Notes: generated from the sequence alone by a model not told the origin. Shown: positions 47,488-58,475, counted from the stretch's first letter. The stretch is 64,000 nt of DNA from Pollutibacter sp044353505 (GCA_044353505.1 JBILBU010000004.1:38465-102464); one strand, 5' to 3'. Numbers and translations: made by a program.

Positions 47488-49798
47488 TGACTTTTAAATG
47501 GGGGTTTGAAATCAAATTCGCAAATAGTCTGAATGCGCCAGGAACGCCAGCGGGAAGTTGACGGAAGAAAACCAGTCCAGTGTAAATGAACCTTCCCTTG
47601 CCTTCCTTACAAACGATCAAGCTTCCTTTTAGATCACCTTCTCCTTTATCGTGCATGGCAAGTAAGGGCTTATAATCTTTCTCATAGCCATCAGCGAAGT
47701 AAATACCACGCTCCTGAATCCATCCAGAAAAATCAGCTGAACTGATCTTGTTGGGATAGTTTAGCACAGTATCTTTTTCATCAAGTAGGATTACTGCAGC
47801 ATCTTCATCAGTCACTCGTCCTCGGTTGATATTGAATGGCTTTGGACCAATGCCTGTATTCAGTGGACCGAAATAATTATTGGTATTGTATTGAACAACC
47901 ATGTTGCCACCATTTCGCACATAGTCCATTAGAATGTCATTTTTCTGAGTCAGCCAATCATGCACATTATATGCCCTAACCCCCAACACAATGGCGTCGA
48001 ACTGAGCAATTTTTTCCTTATAGATATCCGCCTTCCCCAATTCCATTACTTCATACCCCATAAGCTTGATCATCTCAGAAACTTTGTCACCCGCTCCAAC
48101 AATATATCCGATTTTTTTTCCAGTTGTTTTGATATCTGCTGAGATCACCAACTGATCTCCCTTTTTAAAATATACAATGCTTGGAATATGCTCATACTCA
48201 ATTTTTCTCAGCACTGGTAATCCAGTTTTATTTTCCGCCATTGCAGCATGATTGATCATTACTGGAGTTGGAGAACTAGATAACGTTCGTTTGGGCACTA
48301 CAGAGACCAGGTGAAAAAACTCTCCTTTGGCAGGATCAACAACACGATAATTGATTGGAAAATCATAGGTTATGGTTGAGCCAGCGATGACCAGGGAAGC
48401 CTTAACAATGAAACTTGGTTTGTTTTCGGGCATTCCAATAAAGCGTTGATCGTTGACATTAAAATGTCCTTTATTCATTTCATTGACCAACCAATAAGGT
48501 TGTGACAAAGTAGGTGGTGCCGGAACAGAAATGATTGAAGTCCAGTTGATATTTTTCTTAAGCACGATACCAACATCCAGCTTCTGACCATTCACCTCAA
48601 CAACATCAAGCTTGACAAGCACAGGTGAACGGTTGATGATTGACAGGTTCAACTTCAAGCTATCTCCCTGTTTCACAAGTTGCCTGTCTGACAATGCTTC
48701 GAAATGTATTCCGGCTGACATTTGAATTAACGCATCGACTTCGGCCATTTTAATCTTCTTCCAATATTCATCTTTCAAATTGGCCAGTTCTTTTTTTATT
48801 TCGATCAACGCGGGCAATGAAGCCGAAGGCTCATTTATGTTATATCCAGCAATCAAGGCATCAATCTTAACAGCAACAGAAGACCCCCCTTCTACTCTAC
48901 CCCAACCATCAACAATATCATCCATCAGGTCTTGCTTTGCCTTCTCCCCCATGGTGTACAAAAAATATTCAGTTGAACTGCCACGGGAAGAAGCAGAGCC
49001 AAATCCCTGACTGCGGTGCTTACTTCTTCCTTCAGCTGATAGCTCTCCAATACTTTTACCAAGCAAAGGAAGATAGCCCCCAAGGTCAATTTTAAGCTGA
49101 TCTGCTGAGGTGGTATTTGTAGAGCCAAAACTGTATGTATTCCAGAGTAATCTCTTGGCTTGCCACGGACCAACTCCGAATTTAAACTGCTCTATAAAAC
49201 GGGTTGGGTCGGCGGCGGCGGTGAATGCCTCCCTTGCGATTACGGCAGAGGCAGAATGATGTCCATGTCCTGCCCTATTGTCCTCCGGAAATCTTGTAAC
49301 AATAATATCTGGACGAAAATTGCGAATCACCCAAACAGCATCAGCAAGTACTTTTTCTTTATCCCATAAAGTCAGTGCCTCCTCGGTGCTTTTACAGTAG
49401 CCAAAGTCAAATGCCCTTGTAAAAAACTGTTCTGCTCCATCCACCCTTCTAGCAGCAAGCAACTCTTGGGTTCTGATGAGTCCCAACTCCACCCCCAGCT
49501 CCTCTCCAATTAGGTTTTGTCCACCATCCCCCCTCGTCATTGACAGGTACCCTGTTCTATATTGCCTCTCCCTTGCCATATAGGCCAGAAATCGTGTATT
49601 CTCATCATCAGGGTGCGCAGCTACATAAAGCACAGATCCCAGCACAGTTAGTTTTTTTATGCCATGCAATATCTCGCTACTGCTCATCTGATGAGTGGGC
49701 TGAGATTGGACCAAACCCGAAAAGAAAAGCGAAAACATTACTGCTGGCAGTAAGGGTTTCAACAAACACTGGAATATGCTTGAACAAGATTTAACCAT
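47474..49798 (-). CDS. PIG-L deacetylase family protein, secreted, two-domain
   Basis: A 774-residue protein with a signal peptide (LPAVMFSLFFSGLVQSQPT). The N-terminal zinc deacetylase domain has YVAAHPDDENTRFLAYMA and FPEDNRAGHGHHSASAVI, the two halves of the PIG-L metal site. The C-terminal half carries an immunoglobulin-like middle and a ThuA/glutamine-amidotransferase-like domain (ELGKADIYKEKIAQFDAIVLGVRAYN). It should remove N-acetyl groups from a sugar or glycoconjugate in the periplasm. It leads the symporter operon, so released products may be imported by it. Confidence 0.9.
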   Translation of the reverse strand: MVKSCSSIFQCLLKPLLPAVMFSLFFSGLVQSQPTHQMSSSEILHGIKKLTVLGSVLYVAAHPDDENTRFLAYMARERQYRTGYLSMTRGDGGQNLIGEELGVELGLIRTQELLAARRVDGAEQFFTRAFDFGYCKSTEEALTLWDKEKVLADAVWVIRNFRPDIIVTRFPEDNRAGHGHHSASAVIAREAFTAAADPTRFIEQFKFGVGPWQAKRLLWNTYSFGSTNTTSADQLKIDLGGYLPLLGKSIGELSAEGRSKHRSQGFGSASSRGSSTEYFLYTMGEKAKQDLMDDIVDGWGRVEGGSSVAVKIDALIAGYNINEPSASLPALIEIKKELANLKDEYWKKIKMAEVDALIQMSAGIHFEALSDRQLVKQGDSLKLNLSIINRSPVLVKLDVVEVNGQKLDVGIVLKKNINWTSIISVPAPPTLSQPYWLVNEMNKGHFNVNDQRFIGMPENKPSFIVKASLVIAGSTITYDFPINYRVVDPAKGEFFHLVSVVPKRTLSSSPTPVMINHAAMAENKTGLPVLRKIEYEHIPSIVYFKKGDQLVISADIKTTGKKIGYIVGAGDKVSEMIKLMGYEVMELGKADIYKEKIAQFDAIVLGVRAYNVHDWLTQKNDILMDYVRNGGNMVVQYNTNNYFGPLNTGIGPKPFNINRGRVTDEDAAVILLDEKDTVLNYPNKISSADFSGWIQERGIYFADGYEKDYKPLLAMHDKGEGDLKGSLIVCKEGKGRFIYTGLVFFRQLPAGVPGAFRLFANLISNPHLKVNGTK

Positions 49799-49899
49799 GG
49801 GAAATCATTCAGTAATTTATTTCGTTAAAAATAGCGAAATGAGCGGACTACCACCCCACTCTATAAGATTACTTTTAAAATCATCTTTATCTTTAACCG

Positions 49900-51636
49900 A
49901 TGAAGCAACACATGACCGCGGGCAGCATAATCGCTTGCTTACTCGTACATTTTCTTTTTTTTACTAGCGCTTTTGCGCAGTCAGACTCCAGCATCAACCC
50001 CTATCATTATTCCATTTCAAAAGTAGCCAATGGAAATCATGGCGCTGTTTCATCTGCCCATCCCCTGGCAAGCATGGTTGGCTTATCGATACTCAAGCGA
50101 GGAGGCAATGCTTTTGATGCTGCAATTGCAGTTCAATTGGCACTTGCCGTAGTATTCCCCAATGCGGGAAACCTTGGCGGTGGAGGCTTTCTTGTTGCAC
50201 ATACACAATCAGGTAAATCGGTGGCTATCGACTTTAGGGAAAAAGCCCCAGGGAGTGCAAGTAGGGATATGTATCTAGATTCACTTGGCAACCCGGTGAA
50301 TGGACTTAGTCAAGATGGTCACCTTTCCAGTGGGGTGCCCGGTACAGTAGCTGGACTGTTCAGCACCCTGAAGTATGCATTGCTTCCATTTCAGGACCTG
50401 GTTCAACCCTCAATTGAATTGGCTGAAAGAGGATTTGCCATAACCGAATCAGAGGCAGAAACGCTTAACAACCATCAAGATGACTTTCATAAATACAGTA
50501 TAGCGAGTAATGTCTTCATTAAAAAAGAAGTTTGGAAAGCTGGTGACACCTTAATTCAGAAAGAACTTGCAGCAACCCTGATTCGAATTCGCGAACATGG
50601 AATGAAAGATTTCTATCAGGGAGAGACTGCAAGGCTAATTGTTGAAGAGATGAAAAGGGGCAATGGGAAAATATCAATGCAGGACCTCGCCAGCTACAAC
50701 GCAATAGAGAGAACAGCTCTGACATTCAAATACAAGGGACATCAGATCATTGGAATGCCCATGCCCAGCAGCGGTGCACTCTTAATGCTACAGATCATGA
50801 AGATGGTTGAAGATAGGGGTATTGGGAAGATGGGCTTTCAATCAAAAGAAGCAGTTCAATTGATGATTGAAGCAGAACGAAGGGCTTATGCAGACAGGGC
50901 AGAGTATATGGGAGATGCGGATTTTCTGAAAGTGCCAGTCAAACAATTATCTGACCGCCGCTACATTAAAGACCGCATGGAAGACTACGTGCCGGGCAAG
51001 GCAACTCCAAGTAAGATTGTAAATCCGGGAAATATTAACCCAGAGTCTGAAGAAACTACCCACCTTTCTATTGCCGATCTCCATGGGAATGCAGTCAGTG
51101 TTACTACCACATTAAATGGATTGTATGGCTCAAGGACAGTGGTTGGTGGTGCAGGTTTTCTATTAAACAACCAGATGGATGATTTCAGCATCAAACCTGG
51201 GGTACCTAATATTTACGGAGCTGTAGGCAAAGAAGCCAACGCCATTGCTCCTGGAAAACGGATGCTTAGTTCTATGTCACCCACGATTGTACTAAAAAAT
51301 AAGAAACCCTTTCTCGTTGTTGGAACGCCAGGCGGTACCACCATCCCAACCACGGTATTTCAGACAATCATCAACATCATAGAATTTAATCAACCAGCAT
51401 CCGATGCAGTGAATAATACAAAATTTCACCACCAATGGCTGCCTGATCAAGTCATGGTAGAAGAAGATATTCCTGCAGAACTGGTTAATTCACTCCATGC
51501 AATGGGGTACACGACCAAAACAACCTCTCAAATTGGAAGAACAGAGTTAATTAAGATTAGCTGGAGGGGTAAAAAAAGAGCTTCATTTGAGGCAATTGCA
51601 GATAAGCGCGGAGACGATCATGCAGCTGCGTTTTAA
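49900..51636 (+). CDS. ggt: Gamma-glutamyltransferase
   Basis: A 578-residue periplasmic enzyme, made as a proenzyme with signal sequence IACLLVHFLFFTSAFAQSD. The N-terminal region has GGNAFDAAIAVQLALAVVFP and GNLGGGGFLVAH. The autoprocessing and catalytic Thr is the second T of EETTHLSIADLHGNAVS, near residue 387. NQMDDFS and MLSSMSPTIVLKNKKPF follow. It hydrolyses or transfers the glutamyl group of glutathione, supplying amino acids. It is divergent from the PIG-L gene across about 100 bases. Confidence 0.96.
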   Translation: MKQHMTAGSIIACLLVHFLFFTSAFAQSDSSINPYHYSISKVANGNHGAVSSAHPLASMVGLSILKRGGNAFDAAIAVQLALAVVFPNAGNLGGGGFLVAHTQSGKSVAIDFREKAPGSASRDMYLDSLGNPVNGLSQDGHLSSGVPGTVAGLFSTLKYALLPFQDLVQPSIELAERGFAITESEAETLNNHQDDFHKYSIASNVFIKKEVWKAGDTLIQKELAATLIRIREHGMKDFYQGETARLIVEEMKRGNGKISMQDLASYNAIERTALTFKYKGHQIIGMPMPSSGALLMLQIMKMVEDRGIGKMGFQSKEAVQLMIEAERRAYADRAEYMGDADFLKVPVKQLSDRRYIKDRMEDYVPGKATPSKIVNPGNINPESEETTHLSIADLHGNAVSVTTTLNGLYGSRTVVGGAGFLLNNQMDDFSIKPGVPNIYGAVGKEANAIAPGKRMLSSMSPTIVLKNKKPFLVVGTPGGTTIPTTVFQTIINIIEFNQPASDAVNNTKFHHQWLPDQVMVEEDIPAELVNSLHAMGYTTKTTSQIGRTELIKISWRGKKRASFEAIADKRGDDHAAAF

Positions 51637-51729
51637 TACCTTTTAAGTGAGGGGTAATTAGGTGTCAACACGTTAACTTTACAACAAAATCATCAACTGA
51701 AAAGAATCATCAACATAGCTGGCTATCTA

Positions 51730-54700
51730 TTGGGAGGAATTATCATTCTTCTCCTCAGTATTTGGCTATTGATTCAATCCACTTTCATACAAAACAAATT
51801 GGTGAACTATGCTACGAGTCAACTTAGCAAAACACTAAAAACAGAAATAAAAATCGGCTCAGTAGACCTCTCACCATTCAATAGGTTTTATCTCAACGAT
51901 GTACTACTGAGGGATGAGAAAAAGGACACCCTACTTTATGCTGGGGCTCTTAAGCTTAAAATTACCGAGTTGTTCTTTTTGAGAAAAGAGATCACCCTCC
52001 ACTATGTAGGCTTGACCGATGCGGTAATCAACACAAATCGATCAGACAGCATCTGGAACTATCAGTTCATTCTTGATGCATTGGGATCAGGCCAATCAAA
52101 AAAACAAGAATTAAGGCTTGACATCAAGGACCTTGAACTGAAAAATATTCGATATCGTACAATTGACCAATGGAGAGGAGAAGACCAAAGCATCACAGTG
52201 GGTGACTTATCACTCTCTGCTGAGGATATCGACCTTGGGAAAAAGATTGTTAGCATAAACAATATAAAACTTGATGGGGTACTATTTGACATCAATCAAT
52301 ACAGAGGCAACAGGCCCGATTCATTAAGACCCAAAAGAAAGGAAGCCATCCCGGGAGAATTGCAATGGAACAAAGACCAGTGGAAGATTAGCTCAAAAAG
52401 TATTACGCTTAAAAACAGCAGATTCTCCAGCAATGTAAAAACAGAAAGAGCTCCTTTTCCATACTTTGATGGACTCCACCTTAACTTTTCAGATATCAAT
52501 GGAGAGATAAAAGATGTCAGGTTTGAAAAGGATACCCTATCTGGAGACATCCAATTAAGTACAAAAGAAAGAAGTGGATTTGAAGTAACATCCCTCCAGG
52601 CAAAGATGCACATGAGCCCTGTGATTATGGCATTTGACCAACTGAAAATCATTACCCCTTACAGCAGGATTGGGAACTCATTTTCGATGGGCTACAGTTC
52701 TTTCAACGACGACATGAAAAACTTTGTCACCAATGTTTTCTTAAAGGGTGATCTCAAAAATAGCAATGTTGATGTCAGGGATATAGCATTCTTTGCACCT
52801 GCACTCAAAAATAAAAAAATTAGCTTGGTGCTCAACGGAAAAATAAACGGTACGGTGAGTGCCCTTAAAGCGGAAAACATCAAACTCGAGTATGGAAACA
52901 ATACATCCATCAAAGGAGATCTTAGCATTACAGGACTCCCTAATGTAAATAAAACTACCTATAGCTTTAACACTACATCAACTGTATCTAGCATTGGGGA
53001 TATCAAAAAGATTATCCCAACGCTAGAGAAGTCGATTGGATTAAACCTGAGTCCACTGGGAACAATTGGATTCAAAGGCACTATTTCCTATCTAGGCAAT
53101 GATATTAAGATTAACGGCAAACTCAATAGTGCACTCGGATCAGCAAGCAGCAACTTAATTATTAAAAACAGTGGCAGCAAATTGCAGCAACTCAGTGCAA
53201 CCGGCAATATTGATAGAATCGATGCAGGTAAATTGTTAGCAATCTCAACACTTGGAAAGGTATCTGGCAGGTATGAGATCAGGGGAAAGGGACAGCGAAA
53301 TCTTGAATTCAACGCATCCCTTAATGCTGTTGAGTTTAATGAGTATGGCTATGCCGGTGTTACTGTAAAGGGAAACTTCATCAATAGAAACATAAGATCC
53401 ATTGTGAACATTGACGACAGAAATTTGAATGCTTCAATCATTGCACATGTTGACCTCAGTGGTAAGATTCCGAAAACAAGTATCGACACGCGTATTATTT
53501 CATCTAATTTACAAGCATTGAAATTTACAACAATGCCACTGCGATTTTCCGGCAGCAGCAACATCAATGTAGAAGGCAGTACGCTTGACAACATAATTGG
53601 CAGTGCTGAATTTGACCAATTGTCTATTGGACGAGAAAAACAGACCTATCAATTTGATAAGATCCTTGTTACAGCCGAGAATGTAGGAACCTACAGATCA
53701 TTCTCTGTTCAGGGCAATGATATTGATGCAAGGATTAGAGGGCACTTTGACTTTGCTGAACTTTCAGCAACATTCAATCAATACTTCAGCAAATACTATC
53801 CGCTTTACTTTAAAAAAACTGCGCCGCCAAAAAGAGACCAAGACCTTACATTTAGTTTTGAATTGAAAAATGCCACCTCTATTTTGAAGATACTTGACAA
53901 TGGGATGAGTGGCATGAATTACAGCAATATTGAAGGAAGCATCGACACCAGAAACACCCTCTTCAGTGTTCACGCTACAATCCCTAAACTGATTTACAAC
54001 AAAGTAGCTGTATATGATTTTTCATTTGATGCAGATGGTGATGCAGACAGTTTAAAAATGTTTTCAAAAGCCAGTTCTGTTGTTTTTAATGACAGCCTAT
54101 TTTTCCCAAACAATGAGATCACCATACGCTCAGCTAAAGATGTATCGCTTATAGATATCAAAACAATTTCAGACCAATCCCTTTATGGCGCCAACCTATC
54201 GGCAACCATCAACAACCTCAAAGATGGCATCAACATACATTTTAATCGTTCTTCACTGGTCTTTAATGACAAAACATGGAACATTGAAAAAGATGGCGAT
54301 GTAATTATTAGCAAATCGCTTTTCGACGCGAAGAACTTCATGCTAACTAACGGAAACCAAGCCATTAGCATCATCACCCTACCGCCAGAAGCAAACAGGA
54401 AGCAAACAATCATTTTAAGTTTGGATAAAGTAAACCTAGGAGACATCCTTCCGTTTGTCATGAAGCAGCCTAGGATACAGGGTATTACCACAGGTGACAT
54501 CACGCTCGAGGATCCTTTTAAAAACCTAAAAATGTATCTCAATGCCCAAACCGACAAGACCAGGTTTGAGGAAGACTCCATTGGAATCACAACACTTAAC
54601 GCCTTCTGGGATAGCAAAGAAAAGAGAGCAAGCTATTTTTTTGAATCGAACAATCCAAACTACCAAATTGATATAAATGGCAAACTGGATTTAAATGAAA

Positions 54701-56433
54701 CAAAAGACGGAACAATAGAAACCGACATTAATATTGATAACCTCAGGCTTGGAATACTTAAGCCATATCTTGGTGTCGTATTTAGCAACCTAGAGGGCTT
54801 TGGCAATGGCCGATTAAAAATTAGTGGCGACCTCAAAGAGCCAGATCTTATTGGATCAGTAAAAATCACCAAGTCAAAAGTTACAATTGCCTATACCCAA
54901 TGTACCTATCTGTTGCAGGATCCAGTCATTGAGTTCAAGCCAGACATGATTTCATTTGGCGAAATGCAGCTGAAGGATATCTATGGAAACTCGGCTGTAT
55001 TCAAAGGAGATCTTGAACATCATTTCTTCAGAAGATTTGGATATAACCTTAGTGCGAGTTCAAAAAAATTACTGGTGCTCAACACCACCAAAGCAAACAA
55101 TGATCTGTTCTATGGCAACGCCATTGCAAGATTTAATTTCAATATGACGGGTCCGGAACAATTGATGAGGATGTATGTAAGTGGATTGCCCGTAGATAGT
55201 TCAACAATTAACATCAATACAAGCAGCAGCAGTAAGCAATCGGCAGAAGTCGATTTTATCTTGTGGAAGTCTTATGGTGTTGAGATGAAAAAATCATCGC
55301 CAGAAAACTCAACCAATTTGGTTATTGACCTTGACCTTACTGCCACACCGCTACTGAAGATGAATGTGGTATTGGATGAATTAACTGGTGACATCATTTC
55401 AGGGGTAGGAAACGGCAACTTGAAAATCCATACCGGCACAAAAGAAAATCTATCCATGATTGGCAGATACAATATTGAGAGTGGTAACTATAATTTTAAC
55501 TTTCAGGATATCTTCAAAAAACCATTTACGTTGGAAGGTGGAGGTAGTAGCTACATCAGCTGGACAGGCAATCCGCTTGATGCAGACATTAATGTGAACG
55601 CAACATACTTGGCCGAGAAAGTAAGGATGAGTACGCTATTTAACGATGCGAGCAACTCATCTGTATCCGGTGTTAGCTCCGATGTATTGCGTGAAATCAG
55701 TGATGTTGAAGTGAGGTGTAATCTTACTGGAACACTCAGTAAATTGAATCCAAGTTTTCAAATTGTAATTCCACAAAACAGTGCTGCAAGAACCAATAGC
55801 ACGATTGACAGCAGACTAAAGAACATTAACCGAGATCAGTTGGAAGTTAGCAAGCAGGCTACCTACCTGATTGTATTCAAAAGTTTTGCGCCGCAGTCGG
55901 CCATCGTTGCCAATGACCTGAATAGCCAATTGATCAACACCACCATTTCAGGCGTAATCAACGGAATATTATCAAACAGTGTTCAAAACTTTTTCTCTAA
56001 AGTATTGGGATCTTCTGTTGACGTAAACTTCAACTATTCCAGAAACCTCACCAGCATCACGGGTAGTTCTGGCACCTCAGGAACTAGCCAAAATAATTTT
56101 AGGGAAAATGTAAGCTTGCAGTTCATCAAGTCGATCATGGACGATAAATTGATCATCACTTTTGGAAGCGACTTTAACTTTGCAACTGCAAGCAACAATT
56201 CAATTGCCACCAGTGGACAAACCTTCTTATTCCTGCCCGACGTAAATGTGCAGTACAAAATCACGCCTGATGGAAAATTCAGAACCTCCTTCTTTTATCG
56301 AAGCAGCTTCGACTTGTTATCCACTTCAGGAAAACGAAATAGAACCGGCGGAAATATTTCCTTTAGAACAGAATTTGATAAGATGTTTGGAACAAGAAAA
56401 CGTCAGGTTGAAATTGTTCAAAAAGAAAAATAA
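51730..56433 (+). CDS. tamB: TamB/AsmA-like giant envelope protein
   Basis: A 1567-residue protein with one N-terminal membrane helix (GGIIILLLSIWLLIQSTF) and a very long beta-rich, Ser/Asn/Asp-rich periplasmic body, ending in the TamB domain (NGNLKIHTGTKENLSMIGRY and VRMSTLF... FFSKVLGSS). TamB bridges the inner membrane to the outer membrane for lipid transport. The frame reaches upstream to KRIINIAGYLL without any ATG; the TTG at 51730 is used here, but a CTG at 51697, in a context exactly like an ATG start, would give a more normal N-terminus. ribBA is convergent with it. Confidence 0.88.
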   Translation: MGGIIILLLSIWLLIQSTFIQNKLVNYATSQLSKTLKTEIKIGSVDLSPFNRFYLNDVLLRDEKKDTLLYAGALKLKITELFFLRKEITLHYVGLTDAVINTNRSDSIWNYQFILDALGSGQSKKQELRLDIKDLELKNIRYRTIDQWRGEDQSITVGDLSLSAEDIDLGKKIVSINNIKLDGVLFDINQYRGNRPDSLRPKRKEAIPGELQWNKDQWKISSKSITLKNSRFSSNVKTERAPFPYFDGLHLNFSDINGEIKDVRFEKDTLSGDIQLSTKERSGFEVTSLQAKMHMSPVIMAFDQLKIITPYSRIGNSFSMGYSSFNDDMKNFVTNVFLKGDLKNSNVDVRDIAFFAPALKNKKISLVLNGKINGTVSALKAENIKLEYGNNTSIKGDLSITGLPNVNKTTYSFNTTSTVSSIGDIKKIIPTLEKSIGLNLSPLGTIGFKGTISYLGNDIKINGKLNSALGSASSNLIIKNSGSKLQQLSATGNIDRIDAGKLLAISTLGKVSGRYEIRGKGQRNLEFNASLNAVEFNEYGYAGVTVKGNFINRNIRSIVNIDDRNLNASIIAHVDLSGKIPKTSIDTRIISSNLQALKFTTMPLRFSGSSNINVEGSTLDNIIGSAEFDQLSIGREKQTYQFDKILVTAENVGTYRSFSVQGNDIDARIRGHFDFAELSATFNQYFSKYYPLYFKKTAPPKRDQDLTFSFELKNATSILKILDNGMSGMNYSNIEGSIDTRNTLFSVHATIPKLIYNKVAVYDFSFDADGDADSLKMFSKASSVVFNDSLFFPNNEITIRSAKDVSLIDIKTISDQSLYGANLSATINNLKDGINIHFNRSSLVFNDKTWNIEKDGDVIISKSLFDAKNFMLTNGNQAISIITLPPEANRKQTIILSLDKVNLGDILPFVMKQPRIQGITTGDITLEDPFKNLKMYLNAQTDKTRFEEDSIGITTLNAFWDSKEKRASYFFESNNPNYQIDINGKLDLNETKDGTIETDINIDNLRLGILKPYLGVVFSNLEGFGNGRLKISGDLKEPDLIGSVKITKSKVTIAYTQCTYLLQDPVIEFKPDMISFGEMQLKDIYGNSAVFKGDLEHHFFRRFGYNLSASSKKLLVLNTTKANNDLFYGNAIARFNFNMTGPEQLMRMYVSGLPVDSSTININTSSSSKQSAEVDFILWKSYGVEMKKSSPENSTNLVIDLDLTATPLLKMNVVLDELTGDIISGVGNGNLKIHTGTKENLSMIGRYNIESGNYNFNFQDIFKKPFTLEGGGSSYISWTGNPLDADINVNATYLAEKVRMSTLFNDASNSSVSGVSSDVLREISDVEVRCNLTGTLSKLNPSFQIVIPQNSAARTNSTIDSRLKNINRDQLEVSKQATYLIVFKSFAPQSAIVANDLNSQLINTTISGVINGILSNSVQNFFSKVLGSSVDVNFNYSRNLTSITGSSGTSGTSQNNFRENVSLQFIKSIMDDKLIITFGSDFNFATASNNSIATSGQTFLFLPDVNVQYKITPDGKFRTSFFYRSSFDLLSTSGKRNRTGGNISFRTEFDKMFGTRKRQVEIVQKEK

Positions 56434-56522
56434 CACATCTCAACAGCCAGAATCTCTTTAACTTTTCAACCAGTACGATTAAAACAAGAATCCCATTTGG
56501 GATATCTTTCTATGTTTTTTCA

Positions 56523-57722
56523 TTAAATCTCATGCCCCATTTTATCCCTTTTGGTATTGAGATAACTCTCATTGTGGGGATTGGAGGATATTTTGATGGG
56601 AACTGATTCTATGATTTCTAATCCATAGCCTTTTAGTCCGGCTCTCTTTTTGGGGTTGTTACTAATCAGTCTAATGTGTGAGATGCCAAGGAACCTGAGG
56701 ATTTGAGCACCAACGCCATAGTCTCTCTGATCCGGCTGGAACCCAAGGTGCACATTTGCTTCTACCGTATCCATTCCTTGTTCCTGCAACTGATAGGCCT
56801 TGAGTTTATTCAATAATCCAATACCTCTGCCCTCTTGATTCATGTATAAGATAACGCCCTTACCCTCTTTCTCTACCATCTCCATTGCCGCATGCAGTTG
56901 ATCACCGCAGTCGCAACGCAAAGACCCCAGAATATCCCCAGTAAAGCAGGAAGAGTGAACGCGAACGAGCACTGGCTCATCCTTTGACCAAGTTCCTTTT
57001 ACAAGCGCCATATGTTCAGGGCTCAGCGGATTATTGCGCTCTCTAAAAATCATCAGTTGAAAATTGCCATACTTGGTAGGCATATTCGCTGTAACAGGTT
57101 GCTCAATCAATGAGTCCATTTGAAGTCTGTATTCAATCAGATCTTTTATTGAAACCAGTTTCATATCCCACTGCTTGGCCATTTCCAGAAGTTGGGGTAG
57201 CCTAGCCATTGAGCCATCATCATTCATGATCTCTACCAGCACGCCTGCAGGCTCCATTCCGGCCAACCTAGACAGGTCAACTACTGCTTCCGTATGCCCA
57301 GACCTTCTCAATACGCCACCTTTTTTTGCACGCAGCGGGAATATATGTCCGGGTCTACCCAAGTCAGATGGAAGTGTGTTTGGATCGATCAATGCCTGCA
57401 CTGTTTTAGCCCTGTCTTGCGCAGAGATACCAGAAGTGCATCCATGTCCAAGAAGATCGACAGATACGGTAAAGGCAGTTTCATGCAAGGCAGTATTGTT
57501 ATTCACCATCTGTTCAAGGCCAAGTTCATCACAACGTTGTTCCTCGAGTGCTGCACAAATAAGTCCACGACCAAACTTGCTCATGAAGTTGATCACCTCG
57601 GGCGTTACGTTTCTAGCTGCGGTGATGATATCCCCCTCATTTTCCCTATCCTCGTCATCTACCACAATGACCATTTTCCCAAGTTTTAGGTCGGCAATAG
57701 CACTTTCAATCGAGTCCAACAT
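56523..57722 (-). CDS. ribBA: Bifunctional DHBP synthase / GTP cyclohydrolase II
   Basis: A 399-residue riboflavin-synthesis enzyme. The N-terminal DHBP synthase domain has VVDDEDRENEGDIITAA, CTSGISAQDRA and RSGHTEAVVDLSRLAG; it makes 3,4-dihydroxy-2-butanone 4-phosphate. The C-terminal GTP cyclohydrolase II domain has the zinc ligands in VHSSCFTGDILGSLRCDCGD and the active-site EGRGIGL. It therefore supplies both branches of riboflavin synthesis. It is the only rib gene in the window and no FMN-riboswitch-like leader was recognised. Confidence 0.96.
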   Translation of the reverse strand: MLDSIESAIADLKLGKMVIVVDDEDRENEGDIITAARNVTPEVINFMSKFGRGLICAALEEQRCDELGLEQMVNNNTALHETAFTVSVDLLGHGCTSGISAQDRAKTVQALIDPNTLPSDLGRPGHIFPLRAKKGGVLRRSGHTEAVVDLSRLAGMEPAGVLVEIMNDDGSMARLPQLLEMAKQWDMKLVSIKDLIEYRLQMDSLIEQPVTANMPTKYGNFQLMIFRERNNPLSPEHMALVKGTWSKDEPVLVRVHSSCFTGDILGSLRCDCGDQLHAAMEMVEKEGKGVILYMNQEGRGIGLLNKLKAYQLQEQGMDTVEANVHLGFQPDQRDYGVGAQILRFLGISHIRLISNNPKKRAGLKGYGLEIIESVPIKISSNPHNESYLNTKRDKMGHEI

Positions 57723-57770
57723 GCATGTAGATTTTCAGCAAAATTATAAAAAGATTAAAGGCTTTAGGAA

Positions 57771-58475
57771 TCAATTTCCAGCAAGCTTTTTCATTTCGGA
57801 AACTTGGGCAGAGAGCGAGTCGATAGATTCTGCCTTTGAAGCTTCAAACTCCCCTATTCTGGTTCTTCTTAAGGAAGACAAATAACCACCACAACCCAGT
57901 TCATTGCCGAAGTCAAATGCCAGGCTGCGGATATAGGTACCCGTTGAGCAGACCACGCGGAAATGAACCACTGGAAGCTCGATTGCGGTGATTTCAAATT
58001 CCTTGATGGTGATGGGGCGGGGCTCCATCTTTACTTCCTGTCCCCTTCTTGCCAGCACATATGCTGCAGTTCCCTGCTTTTTTATTGCAGAATAAATTGG
58101 GGGTACCTGCATGATGAGTCCAACAAACTTGGTTGTTGCCTCATGAATCCGTGATTCAGTCAGGTTTTCTAAAGAAGCATGAAAAACAGGTTCACTCTCA
58201 AGGTCGTAAGTTGGCGTGGTATGCCCCAATGTAAAGCTGCCCGTATATTCCTTTTCAGCAGCCATGTACTCATTGATCTTCTTGGTGAATTTTCCGGTAC
58301 AGACAATGAGTAACCCTGTGGCTAATGGATCGAGTGTTCCGGCATGGCCCACCTTACTAATCCTTGTCAATCCCCTAACTTTTTTCACTACATCAAAGGA
58401 TGTCCAATTCAAGGGTTTATCCAAGAGAATAACCCGTCCTTCTGCAAATTCAATATTCCACTGATTGGTATCCAA
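57771..58475 (-). CDS. truB: tRNA pseudouridine(55) synthase
   Basis: A 234-residue enzyme that makes pseudouridine 55 in the T-loop of tRNAs. It has RVILLDKPLNWTSFDVVKKV near the start, the catalytic Asp in VGHAGTLDPLATGLLIV and EKEYTGSFTLG after it. The C-terminal PUA part is short. The frame begins with TTG at 58475 because a stop lies four codons upstream and no ATG is available before the core; TTG is therefore the likely start. It is divergent from the methyltransferase gene. Confidence 0.95.
   Translation of the reverse strand: MDTNQWNIEFAEGRVILLDKPLNWTSFDVVKKVRGLTRISKVGHAGTLDPLATGLLIVCTGKFTKKINEYMAAEKEYTGSFTLGHTTPTYDLESEPVFHASLENLTESRIHEATTKFVGLIMQVPPIYSAIKKQGTAAYVLARRGQEVKMEPRPITIKEFEITAIELPVVHFRVVCSTGTYIRSLAFDFGNELGCGGYLSSLRRTRIGEFEASKAESIDSLSAQVSEMKKLAGN

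Noticed and set aside
56434..56522. Terminator between tamB and ribBA
   Set aside because: The gap has T runs but no convincing stem was found.
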